This document shows positions 34,801 through 40,092 of a DNA stretch of 64,000 bases, piece after piece. Source of the DNA: Apoderus coryli. Lineage: Eukaryota > Arthropoda > Insecta > Coleoptera > Attelabidae. The translations under genes were made by a program, and so were the position numbers. Each line of letters starts with the position of its first letter. The stretch's first letter is position 1. The notes beneath the pieces are model-generated. The model saw only the letters and a program-made list of their open reading frames with translations, was not told the DNA's origin and ran no database searches. The stretch lies in contig OU452198.1 of assembly GCA_911728435.2 (NCBI GenBank), forward strand, positions 12,434,001-12,498,000. The letters are read 5' to 3'.

Positions 34801-35430
34801 ACTAGTAAAATTAGGCATAAGTCATTTTTCTTAAATGGAACACCCTGTATATTACATTATAATTTGAAAGACAAAATAGAAATCAGGAGATATTTAGGCA
34901 AATATTATTTGTTATTGGCTTAGTTTTTTAATTCTAAATAATAACTTAAAATAAGCTCAACTTTTAACAAATCGCGGCTCAATATATTGCAGAACATGCA
35001 AATTGAAAGTTCTAGTTTTCTTCACGACAGGCCACAGGAATACCGTTAGAAGGAAAAGCCCGATCACAGATCAATCTAGTTATGCGGAAGTTCAGAGGTT
35101 TCCATGACAAAATTCAAAAGTTTAATGATATGAGCATACCACTTTGTTGGATCGAATATGTAAGTAATTTCTGATGAAAAAAATGTATTACTTTTGTGAT
35201 AAACTTATTTTTTTCGTGTGTTTCAGCACCAAGAGGGAATTCCCTGGTATATAGCAGGTCTGATGTATTTTGTCATTATCATAGTGCCAATCGCGCAAAT
35301 TCCATTTAGTATATTTTTGATAGTTTTAGGTACATATTTAATATACGTTGACGTACTAGCATTGAAAAAAGCTAAAAATCGTTTAACTAAGAATAAAATG
35401 TTACAATTTGAAAGCGAAAAGTTCCTTTGA
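4604..35430 (+). CDS. CD36/scavenger receptor class B family membrane protein (gene A, 10 coding exons)
   Basis: Join: 4604-4808, 16616-16723, 16791-16935, 19615-19756, 23347-23547, 28975-29212, 30938-31084, 31143-31261, 35031-35159, 35227-35430. This gives 1638 nt and 545 residues, and every junction is GT/AG and in phase. Residues 1-68 are a polar cytosolic N-terminus, ~73-89 the first membrane segment, ~90-485 an extracellular or lumenal CD36 domain, and ~487-520 the second hydrophobic segment before a short basic tail. Family hallmarks are '[20 protein letters not shown]', '[11 protein letters not shown]', 'FPHFLHGD' and '[15 protein letters not shown]'. At least nine N-glycosylation sequons lie in the ectodomain. 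Family members bind or move lipids, lipoproteins or apoptotic debris at the plasma or endosomal membrane. The exact orthologue (croquemort, emp, dsb, SNMP or another) cannot be told from sequence alone. The link to the first exon, across 11.8 kb, is the least certain join. Confidence 0.9.
4810..5845 (+). other. Intron 1 of gene A, first kilobase: nothing recognised
   Basis: AT-rich sequence after the donor. No coding frame, RNA gene or clear repeat was seen on either strand. Confidence 0.5.
6115..6262 (-). CDS. Second possible signal-peptide exon
   Basis: The minus strand reads '[20 protein letters not shown]' followed by a Cys- and Asn-containing polar segment, then a GTATGT donor. There are 49 codons plus one base. 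The frame is open for 32 further codons upstream, so the start is uncertain. No homology recognised and no downstream exon found. Confidence 0.25.
6405..6660 (-). mobile_element. LINE fragment, C-terminal end of the reverse-transcriptase ORF
   Basis: The minus strand encodes '...[18 protein letters not shown]' and '[14 protein letters not shown]', the typical tail of Jockey/CR1-type ORF2 ('R...SF.Y.....WN.LP'). No catalytic domain is left. Confidence 0.6.
6976..7127 (-). CDS. Possible first exon of a small secreted or GPCR-like protein
   Basis: On the minus strand an ATG opens 50 codons plus two bases: a signal-peptide-like start '[17 protein letters not shown]', then '[18 protein letters not shown]'. 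It ends at a good donor (AG|GTGAGT). The K-C-C-P pattern after a signal peptide recalls the ectodomain of insect methuselah-like receptors, but that rests on a very short stretch. No matching downstream exon was found. It could be a gene fragment carried by the surrounding repeat element, or chance. Confidence 0.35.
7340..8785. other. Intron 1 of gene A: no gene recognised
   Basis: AT-rich. A short 'ttttgtggcatag' block at about 7758 matches the ends of the 39.1-kb element. A hairpin 'cccgtgcggg' with 'aaagtaaaacatgtc' at about 8320-8345 resembles part of the 1.5/56.5-kb repeat. The open frames at 8102-8353 and 8543-8809 show no recognisable protein features. Confidence 0.4.
8790..8915 (+). 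repeat. Dispersed repeat end, partner of 60420-60560
   Basis: Shares 'cggc(c/t)taaccgtta' and 'agatagccaaat', then '...gtttgcac...tcagc/gagc' and 'tttggtta/ccttggtta', with 60420-60560 in the same orientation. Both end in '(g/t)ccac(c/a)ctgtaca', the CACCCTGTA terminus that recurs on many elements here. Confidence 0.5.
9118..9430 (+). mobile_element. 5S-rRNA-derived SINE (SINE3 type)
   Basis: The segment 9175-9215 ('agcgcggctacaagttggat' then 'gggtgaccgtctgggg') closely matches the 3' half of eukaryotic 5S rRNA, including its internal promoter region. The 5' half is recognisable but diverged ('gatcatatagtgacgacc...'). A ~190-bp unrelated body and a poly-A tail of ~24 As follow. The 8-bp direct repeat 'aaggagag' flanks it at 9110-9117 and 9431-9438, which fits a target-site duplication. 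It was inserted by LINE machinery in trans. Confidence 0.75.
9440..10040. other. Intron 1 of gene A: no gene recognised
   Basis: A 63-codon minus-strand frame (9576-9767) has no recognisable motif. No repeat partner found within the window. Confidence 0.35.
10055..10778. repeat. MITE-like element with 'ttcgcctgcctg' ends and GC-rich hairpins
   Basis: 'gtttttcgcctgcctc' (about 10182) and 'gcaggcaggcgaaaata' (about 10757) are inverted. Next to them sit 'gctttaccgcc' (10143) and 'gggcggtaaaattc' (10735). Outside, 10060-10155 is a hairpin whose arms contain 'ggcggtaaagc/gctttaccgcc' and 'gctgtata/tatacagc' around 'gagcgaagcgagcgag'. No coding. Confidence 0.5.
10834..11784. mobile_element. Near-complete palindromic foldback element
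   Basis: The two halves, 10834-11300 and 11320-11784, are inverted copies along almost their whole length. Blocks include 'acagggtgttaaagatg' (about 10945) against 'catctttaacaccctgt' (about 11660), and 'ccttaattataacctac' against 'gtaggttataattaagg'. The ends are 'tacaaggtgtttcta' and its complement, with TA at the borders. No coding. CAGGGTGTT also lies inside each arm. Confidence 0.8.
11790..12050. other. Intron 1 of gene A: nothing recognised
   Basis: A minus-strand frame of 82 codons (11747-11995) overlaps the foldback end and has no motif. Confidence 0.35.
12055..12097 (+). ncRNA. Candidate hammerhead ribozyme (minimal type I)
   Basis: AACCA (stem I 5') / CTGATCA / hairpin GAAGC-tggtg-GCTTC (stem II, 5 perfect pairs) / GAAAC / palindromic CATG minimal stem III / cleavage triplet GTT / TGGTT (stem I 3', 5 perfect pairs). 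The core has C instead of G at the sixth position of CTGATGA, a deviation that would weaken cleavage. Minimal stem III is known from Penelope-like elements and retrozymes. Confidence 0.5.
12200..13500. other. Intron 1 of gene A: decayed repeats
   Basis: A LINE-like 3' tail ('gcaaatggataataataaat') is seen near 12494. 13351-13390 matches the 'tttttctacgactgtctttc' end of the MITE at 62757. No coding recognised. Confidence 0.4.
13507..15426. mobile_element. Large foldback element with repeated CAGGGTG motifs in its arms
   Basis: The arms 13507-14160 and 14765-15426 are inverted copies (e.g. 'tatagggtgtcccaaata' against 'atttgggacaccctgta', and 'ttacgccagatataaaaaac' against its complement). 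The motif CAGGGTG or CACCC(T/G)G recurs inside each arm at about 13763, 13838 and 13994 (left) and 14900, 15053 and 15128 (right). This gives a Russian-doll layout. The ~600-bp loop carries a transposase N-terminal remnant. Confidence 0.75.
14290..14620 (-). pseudogene. Remnant of transposase N-terminal (DUF4817-like) domain
   Basis: The minus strand reads '[20 protein letters not shown]' followed by '[15 protein letters not shown]'. This resembles the DUF4817-type helix-turn-helix ('YS..E..DM...YG.C..N...A..+Y..R.P.R..P') found at the N-terminus of an insect IS630/mariner-like transposase group. Stops and shifts interrupt the rest. Its place in the loop suggests the foldback derives from that group. 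Confidence 0.5.
15430..16045 (-). mobile_element. LINE reverse-transcriptase fragment
   Basis: In the minus-strand direction: '[20 protein letters not shown]' and '[15 protein letters not shown]', then '[20 protein letters not shown]' and '[10 protein letters not shown]' (the YADDT box mutated to FADNT), then a thumb with '[17 protein letters not shown]'. It is distributed over two frames, so it has frameshifts. Both ends are missing. Confidence 0.75.
16616..16723 (+). CDS. Gene A coding exon 2: first transmembrane helix
   Basis: Encodes '[18 protein letters not shown]' and then '[17 protein letters not shown]', the N-terminal membrane anchor and stalk typical of CD36 proteins. The acceptor is 'ttcgcag'; the donor is CAG|GTTTGT, weaker than the others. 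It is followed by an intron of only 67 bases. Confidence 0.85.
16791..16935 (+). CDS. Gene A coding exon 3
   Basis: Encodes '[20 protein letters not shown]' and '[20 protein letters not shown]', then 'SEIGPIVYR': the conserved start of the CD36 ectodomain, where the family has 'P..YD.W..PP.P......F.FN.TN' followed by 'E.GPY.Y'. The acceptor is 'tacttttag' and the donor TATAG|GTAAGT. Confidence 0.92.
17186..17638 (-). pseudogene. BEL/Pao retrotransposon integrase N-terminus
   Basis: 150 codons. An H2C2-type integrase zinc-binding region ('[20 protein letters not shown]', '[17 protein letters not shown]', '[10 protein letters not shown]') is followed by the start of the catalytic core ('[20 protein letters not shown]'). 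The second Cys of the zinc motif is not in its usual place. The frame ends early. It lies in the 2.7-kb intron between exons 3 and 4 of gene A, on the opposite strand, together with the two pol pieces that follow. Confidence 0.8.
17640..17955. other. Non-pol insert or decayed stretch between BEL pol pieces
   Basis: About 315 bases with no homology to pol separate the integrase and RNase H pieces. It contains 'tgtggtgtatgctacacac' and other short palindromes and may be an insertion. Confidence 0.35.
17959..18585 (-). pseudogene. BEL/Pao pol: RNase H-like region
   Basis: 208 codons with '[20 protein letters not shown]', '[20 protein letters not shown]' and '[15 protein letters not shown]', the conserved RNase H to integrase linker of BEL/Pao elements. 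'SD.KTVL.WI' includes a catalytic Asp. The longest intact piece of this element. Confidence 0.85.
18606..19010 (-). pseudogene. BEL/Pao pol: end of reverse transcriptase / start of RNase H
   Basis: Two overlapping frames carry '[20 protein letters not shown]', '[18 protein letters not shown]' and '[20 protein letters not shown]', all standard BEL/Pao motifs, with a frameshift between them. The reverse-transcriptase palm, gag and both LTRs are absent here, so the element is truncated at both ends. Confidence 0.8.
19298..19581. repeat. MITE-like hairpin immediately upstream of gene A exon 4
   Basis: 19298-19370 and 19508-19581 are inverted copies of ~73 bp that look perfect or nearly so (from 'ttaatatacagttacttcac' to 'cgccgctactata'). 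The loop is ~135 bases. The right arm ends 33 bases before the exon, so the branch-point region lies in or next to it. Confidence 0.8.
19615..19756 (+). CDS. Gene A coding exon 4
   Basis: Begins by completing the split Arg codon of '...VYR' and continues '[20 protein letters not shown]', the expected next CD36 motif, ending 'IIMPNLPVL'. It carries three N-glycosylation sequons. The acceptor lies only 33 bases after an arm of a transposon-like hairpin. Confidence 0.92.
20278..21577 (-). mobile_element. Mariner transposon, inactivated
   Basis: 1.3 kb, the usual mariner length. Inverted ends are 'cgagggttgccttttatatt' (20278) and its complement ending at 21577, where TA follows. The left flanking dinucleotide is TT, so one TA has mutated. 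It contains a single transposase reading frame broken by one frameshift. It lies in the gene A intron between exons 4 and 5. Confidence 0.9.
20335..21415 (-). pseudogene. Mariner transposase pseudogene (D,D34D family)
   Basis: 21415-20750 encodes the N-terminal helix-turn-helix part ('[20 protein letters not shown]', '[18 protein letters not shown]') and the first catalytic Asp in 'VTGDESW'. 20730-20335 encodes '[11 protein letters not shown]' with the second Asp and '[16 protein letters not shown]'. A frameshift near 20740 separates the two frames. The third catalytic Asp (normally 'APSDYFLF') is replaced by Ala, so even a repaired frame would lack the catalytic triad. About 345 residues in total, the normal mariner length. 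Confidence 0.88.
21580..22360 (+). other. Gene A intron 4, nothing recognised
   Basis: AT-rich. The open frame 21933-22271 has no recognisable domain. Confidence 0.4.
22434..22477 (-). ncRNA. Candidate hammerhead ribozyme, copy on the minus strand
   Basis: Same sequence as the plus-strand copy at 22964-23007, in the opposite arm of the palindrome. TCACCA / CTGATGA / GTCG-tggat-CGAC / GAAAC / GGCC / GTC / TGGTGA. All core bases of the canonical hammerhead are present. Confidence 0.62.
22964..23007 (+). ncRNA. Candidate hammerhead ribozyme, canonical core
   Basis: Stem I TCACCA with TGGTGA (6 pairs); core CTGATGA; stem II GTCG with CGAC (4 pairs, loop tggat); GAAA; minimal stem III CGGCCG, which is palindromic and could pair between two molecules; cleavage triplet GTC. 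This is the layout of minimal type I hammerheads of Penelope-like elements and retrozymes, which are known to act best as dimers. Activity is inferred, not shown. Confidence 0.65.
23347..23547 (+). CDS. Gene A coding exon 5
   Basis: 67 codons, phase 0 at both ends. It reads '[20 protein letters not shown]' and later '[20 protein letters not shown]', the ectodomain segment where CD36 members have the 'LWGY.D' motif (here 'LWNFTD'). The acceptor is 'tttcag' and the donor AAC|GTAAGT. Confidence 0.9.
24881..24913 (-). ncRNA. Hammerhead-like motif (core and stem II only)
   Basis: The minus strand reads CTGAAGA, a hairpin GACAAAA-acta-TTTTGTC (7 perfect pairs), GAAAC, GTC. Stem I pairing is at most two bases, so it is probably inactive. 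It shares the pattern of the other loci. Confidence 0.35.
25204..25965 (+). pseudogene. DUF4817/IS630-mariner-like transposase remnant
   Basis: Starts '[11 protein letters not shown]', the head of the DUF4817-type N-terminal domain. An internal deletion jumps to '[19 protein letters not shown]'. The longest frame (25359-25655) holds '[20 protein letters not shown]', '[20 protein letters not shown]' and '[17 protein letters not shown]'. The region of the third acidic residue ('[11 protein letters not shown]') follows in other frames around 25715. Stops and shifts are numerous. Confidence 0.75.
27060..28404 (+). mobile_element. 5'-truncated LINE with long intact 3' half of ORF2
   Basis: 27060-27345 holds frameshifted palm motifs ('[17 protein letters not shown]', 'YYQKAFDNV'). 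From 27346 a 352-codon frame is intact: '[20 protein letters not shown]', '[20 protein letters not shown]' with the catalytic Asp pair, '[20 protein letters not shown]', '[11 protein letters not shown]' and '[17 protein letters not shown]', ending in the '[18 protein letters not shown]' tail. No 3' poly-A is visible because a Penelope-type tail abuts it at about 28385. Recent enough to keep its frame but cannot move on its own. Confidence 0.85.
28385..28515 (-). mobile_element. Penelope-type 3' tail with hammerhead-like motif
   Basis: On the minus strand this matches the tail at 43740-43890: 'cgccactgatgatgg', then 'gttccgaaa' and 'tgtttggacaat', then 'ttt(c/t)tgtggagat'. The hammerhead-like part is 28450-28491 (stem II GGTAC/GTTCC with one mismatch; stem I CCA/TGG). 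A comparable but more degenerate tail ends the Penelope-like element at 47.5 kb. Confidence 0.5.
28520..28970 (+). other. Gene A intron 5, last part: nothing recognised
   Basis: AT-rich intron sequence leading to the exon 6 acceptor 'tgcattgtag'. Confidence 0.4.
28975..29212 (+). CDS. Gene A coding exon 6
   Basis: Opens '[20 protein letters not shown]' and continues '[12 protein letters not shown]'. This matches the 'F.VYTG......LG.I..WNG...L' block shared by CD36 family ectodomains. It carries cysteines at 'KRCEEK' and 'TLCKVA'. Ends in phase 1 at a GTAAGT donor. Confidence 0.92.
29431..29829 (-). other. Unrecognised 132-codon open frame inside a gene A intron
   Basis: Unusually long for this AT-rich intron: begins '[20 protein letters not shown]', contains '[19 protein letters not shown]' and ends in a basic stretch. 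No domain recognised. Charged and aromatic composition looks protein-like, so a transposon fragment is likely. Confidence 0.25.
29882..30352. repeat. Foldback element
   Basis: 'gtgtccccggattgtttgga' at about 29885 pairs with 'tccaaacaatccaggaacac' near 30350. 'cttgtaaataacaaaaaaa' pairs with 'ttttgtcatttacaag', and 'ggtttgaaagtaattt' with 'aaattacttcaaacc'. Arms of about 140 bases. No coding recognised. Confidence 0.65.
30693..30890. repeat. Inverted repeat containing a hammerhead-like motif
   Basis: Arms 'ctaaaatacgttttacc' / 'ggtaaaacgtattttag' continue through 'cttcaccaaaac' and 'cgacgcgcgtttc' to the centre near 30792. It lies in the gene A intron ending 48 bases before exon 7. Confidence 0.75.
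30797..30841 (+). ncRNA. Candidate hammerhead ribozyme
   Basis: CTCAC (stem I) / CTGACGA / CTAAC-att-GTTAG (stem II, with extra bases tg and g) / GAAAC / GCGCG, which with the preceding C makes a palindromic minimal stem III / GTC cleavage triplet / GTGAG (stem I, 5 perfect pairs). The core differs from CTGATGA at one base (C for T). Confidence 0.48.
30938..31084 (+). CDS. Gene A coding exon 7
   Basis: Encodes '[20 protein letters not shown]' and '[20 protein letters not shown]', the 'G......Y.......F' and cysteine-rich 'C..G...LPNG..DVS.C' segment of the family. Canonical CD36 members have C-x-C here; this one has a single Cys at that position. The donor is TATA|GTAAGT. Confidence 0.92.
31143..31261 (+). 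CDS. Gene A coding exon 8
   Basis: Encodes '[20 protein letters not shown]' and 'YVLVEP'. 'SFPHF...D' is a strong CD36 signature. The intron before it is only 58 bases. Its phase-1 position matches the intron between exons 4 and 5 of gene B. Confidence 0.93.
31265..31830 (+). other. Gene A intron 8, first part: decayed repeat
   Basis: 'aggaacagggccgttccaac' near 31380 pairs with 'ggttggaacggccctgagta' near 32215. This suggests an older element spanning 31378-32235, into which the mariner fragment inserted. No coding recognised. Confidence 0.4.
31833..32017 (-). mobile_element. Mariner end fragment, same family as 20278-21577
   Basis: Matches 21409-21577 almost base for base, from the transposase start codon region ('tttaattccatttttgggcc') to the terminal repeat ('ataaaaggcaaccctcg'), plus a small insertion. 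Nothing of the transposase body remains. Confidence 0.85.
32277..33636. mobile_element. Foldback element interrupted by a SINE
   Basis: The ends 'tacactgtgtccaagataag' and 'cttatcttcgacacagtgta' are inverted. The inverted match continues across both arms to a centre near 33110 ('aagaaaaatcgccatagttt' against its complement). The left arm contains 288 extra bases, a SINE plus its target duplication, that are absent from the right arm. Confidence 0.8.
32464..32739 (+). mobile_element. tRNA-derived SINE with target-site duplication
   Basis: Flanked by the 12-bp direct repeat 'atttatttctga' (32452-32463 and 32740-32751). The undisturbed arm of the foldback shows the empty site. It contains pol III box-like blocks ('ggtcgagtcggtaga' and 'gtggctcggattccac') and an A/G-rich 'aaaaggaaggaaggaa' tail. 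A second copy is at 55340-55575 on the other strand. Confidence 0.75.
33740..34020. repeat. Cluster of CAGGGTG-type element ends
   Basis: 'gtacagggtgtcccgaattc' at 33752, 'accgggtgtcccaccggg' at 33834 and 'accaccctatata' at 33985 are termini like those of the foldbacks in this window. No second matching arm was found, so these are truncated or nested copies. Confidence 0.4.
34143..34345. repeat. Perfect short palindrome with hammerhead-like motif
   Basis: About 80-bp arms ('ttaactggtaacaggaattg' through 'cagccaacgtttcgttc') and a ~40-base centre. The stem looks exact, hence young. The centre holds the motif listed separately. Confidence 0.85.
34240..34278 (+). ncRNA. Hammerhead-like motif
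   Basis: GCC / CTGAAGA / GTTCAC-gtaca-GTGAAC (stem II, 6 perfect pairs) / GAAAC / GTT / GGC. Stem I has only three pairs and stem III is essentially one pair. Core A for T at position 5. Confidence 0.4.
34548..34665 (+). repeat. Fragment of the 22.4-kb palindrome modules
   Basis: 'ataggcgtctcgctaaggga' and 'gtatcggcgcatctatgtgt' match modules S3 and S2 inverted (23076-23215) with a few substitutions. Confidence 0.65.
35031..35159 (+). CDS. Gene A coding exon 9
   Basis: 43 codons, phase 0 at both ends: '[20 protein letters not shown]', then a short stretch to 'PLCWIEY'. The 'EP.TG.PL.G.AR.Q.N' motif is diagnostic of the family and lies close to the C-terminal membrane anchor. Confidence 0.93.
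35227..35430 (+). CDS. Gene A last coding exon: second transmembrane segment
   Basis: 67 codons plus TGA. After 'HQEGIPWY' a hydrophobic stretch ('[20 protein letters not shown]' continuing to 'GTYLIYV') forms the C-terminal membrane anchor. It is followed by a basic cytosolic tail of about 25 residues. The 67-base intron before it sits at the same position and phase as the last intron of gene B. Confidence 0.93.
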   Translation, partial: HQEGIPWYIAGLMYFVIIIVPIAQIPFSIFLIVLGTYLIYVDVLALKKAKNRLTKNKMLQFESEKFL

Positions 35431-35511
35431 TAATTTTTATAATAATGTGATTTTATAAATAGACTAGACGGGTCTATTCTATTTTTTAGTATGTAATAGA
35501 TATTTTTTCAT

Positions 35512-35517
35512 AATAAA
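35512..35517 (+). terminator. Likely polyadenylation signal of gene A
   Basis: AATAAA lies 82 bases after the stop codon in an AT-rich 3' region. It is the only plain hexamer in the expected range. Confidence 0.5.
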
Positions 35518-35539
35518 ATAATGAAAAATAATTAATTCT

Positions 35540-36370
35540 GGGCGTTATTTTTTTTATTTTCTTAGTACCTATACATAAGACGTACTTTCATTTTTTACTA
35601 GATCTGCCCTCGAAATGTTTTCTCAATTATTGGAAATGTACACAGGCAAATATGCACAAAAATTATGAAATAAATATGCGTGAATAGTGTATATTTTCTC
35701 AGTTAAAACGAAAAAAAGCTTTGGGCGGCATACATCTATCGGTTTGGAGGCATGAGCATATCATTATTATTTTGGCAAAATAAAGCAAATTTATATACAG
35801 GGTGTTAGTAAATAAGTGCGACAAACTTCAGGACGTAATTCTGCATGAAAAAATAATGACAATTTGCTATATAAACACATGTCCGCAAAAGCTTCGTTTT
35901 CTGCTGAGATACAGTTAAAGTTTTTCTTAAAAACTGAAGATTTATTGATTGCTCTGAAACCGGTGGAGATATGCAAATAAAATTTGGTGGGTTTTAAGAG
36001 GTAGTTATTGCGCATTTTTTGACATGCAATTAAAAATTTTATGTTCATCAGTGGCGCGCATACGGGTAATGATCTCAATTTTTTTGAAGAAAAAAAAAGG
36101 TCCGCCACTGGAATTTTTCAAATTAAAAACCTTTTTGGAATTCCTTGTTCAATTTGTGATAAAAAATATCTCTTGCTTTTTTATCGTAGGGGGCATTTGT
36201 GCAAAAAAATAAAACATCTCGCGGCGACGCTAGTAGGCTACTGTCAACATTCTGTTAAATACGACTATTTCAACGAAATGTCAAATAAGCGTTTCTTTAT
36301 TATTAGTGTTATTTTCTCTTATTGTTTTGGTTTAATGTTTATTGTGTTAGATAGTTCTTGATAATGTATT
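35540..36370. other. Intergenic: CAGGGTGTTAG element end
   Basis: 'tacagggtgttagtaaataa' at 35797 looks like a transposon terminus followed by ~300 bases of non-coding body. The open frames 35791-36108 and 36041-36361 show no recognisable motif. Confidence 0.35.
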
Positions 36371-36389
36371 AAAGAACATGGTATAGGGG

Positions 36390-37265
36390 AGAGTGGGCCG
36401 CGTTGAGACATTTTTCAGTTTTTGTCACTGAGTACTACTCAAATATTAAAAAAAGAAAAAGTAACAATCGCTTGTTATTCATCACTCTATTGCAAACTTA
36501 TTTTGTAATATTTAGTGGTAATACCTCCAATCACAAAGCGATAATTTTAAAATTAAAGAAACAAGTTTTTGTCCCATAGTAGCCCTCTTTATGGGCCACT
36601 ATGAGACATGAAATGAAAGATCTAAAATTCAATCAAAAAATATTGGATATTTATTAATAACTGCAACAACAAAAAATATAGGTATAAACCAAAAAAAAAT
36701 CCTTTTTTTAACGTAAAAATAATGTGTATTCTGTAAGGTTATCGATATTATCAAACTTGCCGTTTCCTTCTTCCCGATTTTACACATGGCGGTAGAACAT
36801 ACCGAATATCAGATGCTTATAAAGGCCGTATCTGCAACTGTTGGAAATACGAACGAGTTTTTTATTTTTGTAAAAACTAACATTAAAATCTTATCTTTTT
36901 TTTCAAAAACTTTGGCCACATAAAATACAGATTTTTTATCATGAAATTCGATCAAAACATATGCGTTAATATTATTGTCTTCGTCTAGGGCAAAATCTGT
37001 GAATGACTCACAGTATGATGACTCAGACACAAATGAAGTTCCTTCGCTGCCCGATGACATATTTGCTGTTCTTTTTGAATTTAATTCAACTCTTCTTTTT
37101 GTTCCTTGCGAGCGTTTCAAAGATTCCTTCCTCTTTTTACTTTTCTGGTGTGTCCGTTATAATTTTGCTTCGACCTGTATTTCTTCTTGTTTCAATTTTC
37201 CGTTTGTTGGCGTTTGGAAATGGTAAAAGTTCTTCGGGTGACAGAGTCTCAAAGTGGCCCACATC
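36390..37265 (-). mobile_element. Pogo/Tigger-like transposon fragment with transposase C-terminus
   Basis: The minus strand encodes 'LSPEELLPFPNANKRKIETR' and 'GRSKIITDTPEK', the conserved tail of an insect pogo-like DDE transposase. 37120-36809 then encodes a 'YVLIEFHDKKSVFYVAKVFE...FVFP' module seen downstream in such proteins. A frameshift separates the two. Ends resemble 'agtgggccgcgttgagacat' (36393) and 'gagtctcaaagtggcccaca' (37245). The DDE core is absent. Confidence 0.6.
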
Positions 37266-37299
37266 ATGTGTCTCAAGGTAGCCCAAAAGCATACCGATC

Positions 37300-39115
37300 A
37301 GTTTTATGAAATTTTCTAAATAAAATCTTATAAGAAATGCATTACCAGAAACAGAAAAATCTTGTTAAAAATATACAGACACACCTGTTCCAGATTTAAA
37401 TAAATGTTTGATAAATATATATAAAGGCAAATGCATAAAATGAGAGCTTTTAATAATACCTGGTATGAGACGTATTATGATTTTGCAGGTAGCATAAAAG
37501 TAATTTGATTGACAGTTTCATAAAATGTGTTTTATTTATTATGAAGTAGGTAAATATATTCTAGATACCAATTACACTTTAATTAAGGTTTTTTAGAAAA
37601 CAATACTTAGGTGAGGTGTCAACCTTCAATACGCATTTCCAAGCTGTTTCTTGTATTATCGTAGCCGTATAATAATATTGGGGACGTTTTATAGAAATTT
37701 TCAGTCATTTATCTTAAAAACGGCTTCTTCTAGCGTTATGAAACAAGTGAACATTTTTTATGTACAAAAGTCTTTTTAGAAAAAGTAAAAAAAGCGCACA
37801 AAAAAAAAGTTAAGACAAAATTTGTTCTGACCCCCTCAGCCTAACCCATCCCTGACAATTTCCCAACCATGGGATATCATATTTTTTAATAATCCTACAA
37901 AGATACGTAAGTGTGCCAATAATAATTATTTAAAATGCCGAATAAATATACAGATTTGTTCCCGAAACGTTATTAGGACTCTTTAAAAATAACTTTCTTA
38001 ATGTACGTTGTTATTAAGTTTTATCCAACTTTTTATAACATTAGAGCCATTGACAAATGTAGAAGGTTTATTTTGATTGATTAATATTTAGAAATTTAAA
38101 TAGTGCCGAAATACCGAAATAGTAAGCTCTATTAGCGCCACAACAAACATGTAGTAGCTATAATATTTCTTATCAAAGGCTCATTTATAGAACTAAACCT
38201 AAAATCTTCTTCTATTTATTAATACGTGCAAACTTTGAAATAGGTGCCATGATTACCCTGTCATAACACTGTATTGTGGATGCAGATAGTGAGCAAAATA
38301 CACCAAGGAGATTCCATTTATCTACCATTCTTCCGACCTCTATAATATTATATATGAACTTTCCGCTATTACAATAAAATACAACATGTAAACTCAACAG
38401 TTTTAATAGAATATATCACATACTTATTTGCAACAATTTTAACAAATTCCAAAACATTAATATATTTACCTACTTATTTATTATTTTCTATTGTTTACAA
38501 TTAGATGGTAATAGCCACAGATCTAGAAAATTCTAGATCTGTGGTAATAGCCTAGTTTACAAACTAGCCTTAATTAAATGTCATATCTTGGACAACTGAC
38601 TTTATCTATTGTATAAATAAAAAGAACATTCAATCCGTGAGAATTCCACTAGGTATACTCGTAGTATAGGTAACAGCAATGTTCTTAAATACTTCTCGTC
38701 GAATTTCTTGGGTGTGGATGGACATTTGGATATCCTTGAGTTATCTTTTGAAGATCTAGGATGACCATTAGATATCATGGATAGATATCATATAGAGGAG
38801 ATATCTATTGTCCGGGATGTAGTTAAAAATATAAAAACAAAGTTTAAGATGTTATTCAACTCTATACTGAATTATGTTATATTTTCAAATGGAATTTGTA
38901 GTTTTGTCAGCAACAAAAACAATATTAATTTTCATTAAATTATTTTTATGAATGGCAGTAATTAATATAATTATTGCTATTCACTTTAATATATATCTAC
39001 TTATTTATATATCGACTAAGAAATAAATAAAATCGGATTATATTTTTTCAACCTACACAATATATTCGAGATAAATTTGGAAAAGTACAGAAATATCTAC
39101 ATAGTGTCTAATAAA
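37300..39115. other. Intergenic stretch, nothing coding recognised
   Basis: AT-rich. A 14-bp-arm hairpin 'ccacagatctagaaa/ttctagatctgtgg' lies at 38515-38544. No gene seen. Confidence 0.5.
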
Positions 39116-39127
39116 AACAAAATAATT

Positions 39128-39575
39128 TTGTGGCATAGTGGTTCTACTGATACCCATATATTTTGGGTGATGCTAGCAGAAGGATAAATGGTATCCTGCT
39201 AGCATTTGGCTTTACACTATTTTCATTTCATTTTTATTTCTATTTTTACGGCTGGTGTTACCTATACATTGGATTTGTTCGGCCTCTGTATGGTGGGATA
39301 TGCATTACTATGTGTATGTAGATGGTACGTGTTTACATATATCTACTGTTATATATCTCACTGTGCTTAAATGCAGGCCGATATTGTAGATGGGCAACGA
39401 CTATGGTACTCTGACGAGCTCATAATAAGAGCGAAACGAATTCGTCAGAATCTGTTGACCGTCGACCCATGCCTCGGTCTGGTTCTACTGAATTAGTCTA
39501 AGGCCCTGATAAATGAAACAAAATCCCTTGTGTAGGTAAAACCAGTCATTTTGTCCGCTATGCCACAAAATGATT
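39128..39575. repeat. Short element with 'ttttgtggcatag' inverted ends
   Basis: 'aattttgtggcatagtgg' at the left and 'ccgctatgccacaaaatg' at the right are inverted. The interior is comparatively GC-rich, with 'gaacgaattcgtcagaat'-like blocks. A single end also occurs at about 7758. A MITE or SINE; no coding. Confidence 0.5.
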
Positions 39576-39933
39576 TTCTTTTTATTATATTGATAGACAC
39601 AAATTCATAGTTTAGAAATTCTTCATAAAGTTATTAAAAATTATAGCAAATATAGGGTTCAAAAATCACAACATTGATCAACTGCGCTTTGTTGGGCCAC
39701 CTGGTATATTTTAAAGTACTGCCAGTGCTCCTAAAAAACGTAAAAGTTTTATATGAAACTTTTTTTCATATATTTTCCTTTCGTAATATATTGAAGGGTT
39801 TCCATACTTTTTGCTAACCCTGTATAGTTAATTCACCCCGTTTGAAGTTCATAGCATGGAGGTAATTATTTTAGTTACAACACTTGGAAATAAAAAGGAC
39901 TGCCGTGATATAACTTTGCAAATGTATAACATT

Positions 39934-39939
39934 TTTAAT
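39934..39939 (-). terminator. Possible polyadenylation signal of gene B
   Basis: ATTAAA on the minus strand, 154 bases after the stop. No AATAAA was found nearer. Weak call. Confidence 0.25.
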
Positions 39940-40092
39940 ATTATACTAGTTACATCTGATGGGTGATGATAGTTGTGTACTAATTCCAATGCCATCTAAT
40001 ATTGTAATAGTGAAAAAATCTTGATTAATTTTGAATAAATAAACGTATTAATAAATAATAATAACAATTCCATCCCTACATTGGAAAAAAAA

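Noticed and set aside
36041..36361. 106-codon ORF with a hydrophobic C-terminus
   Set aside because: No homology, no splice context, AT-rich composition and it lies in a repeat-like stretch. The hydrophobicity follows from T-rich codons.
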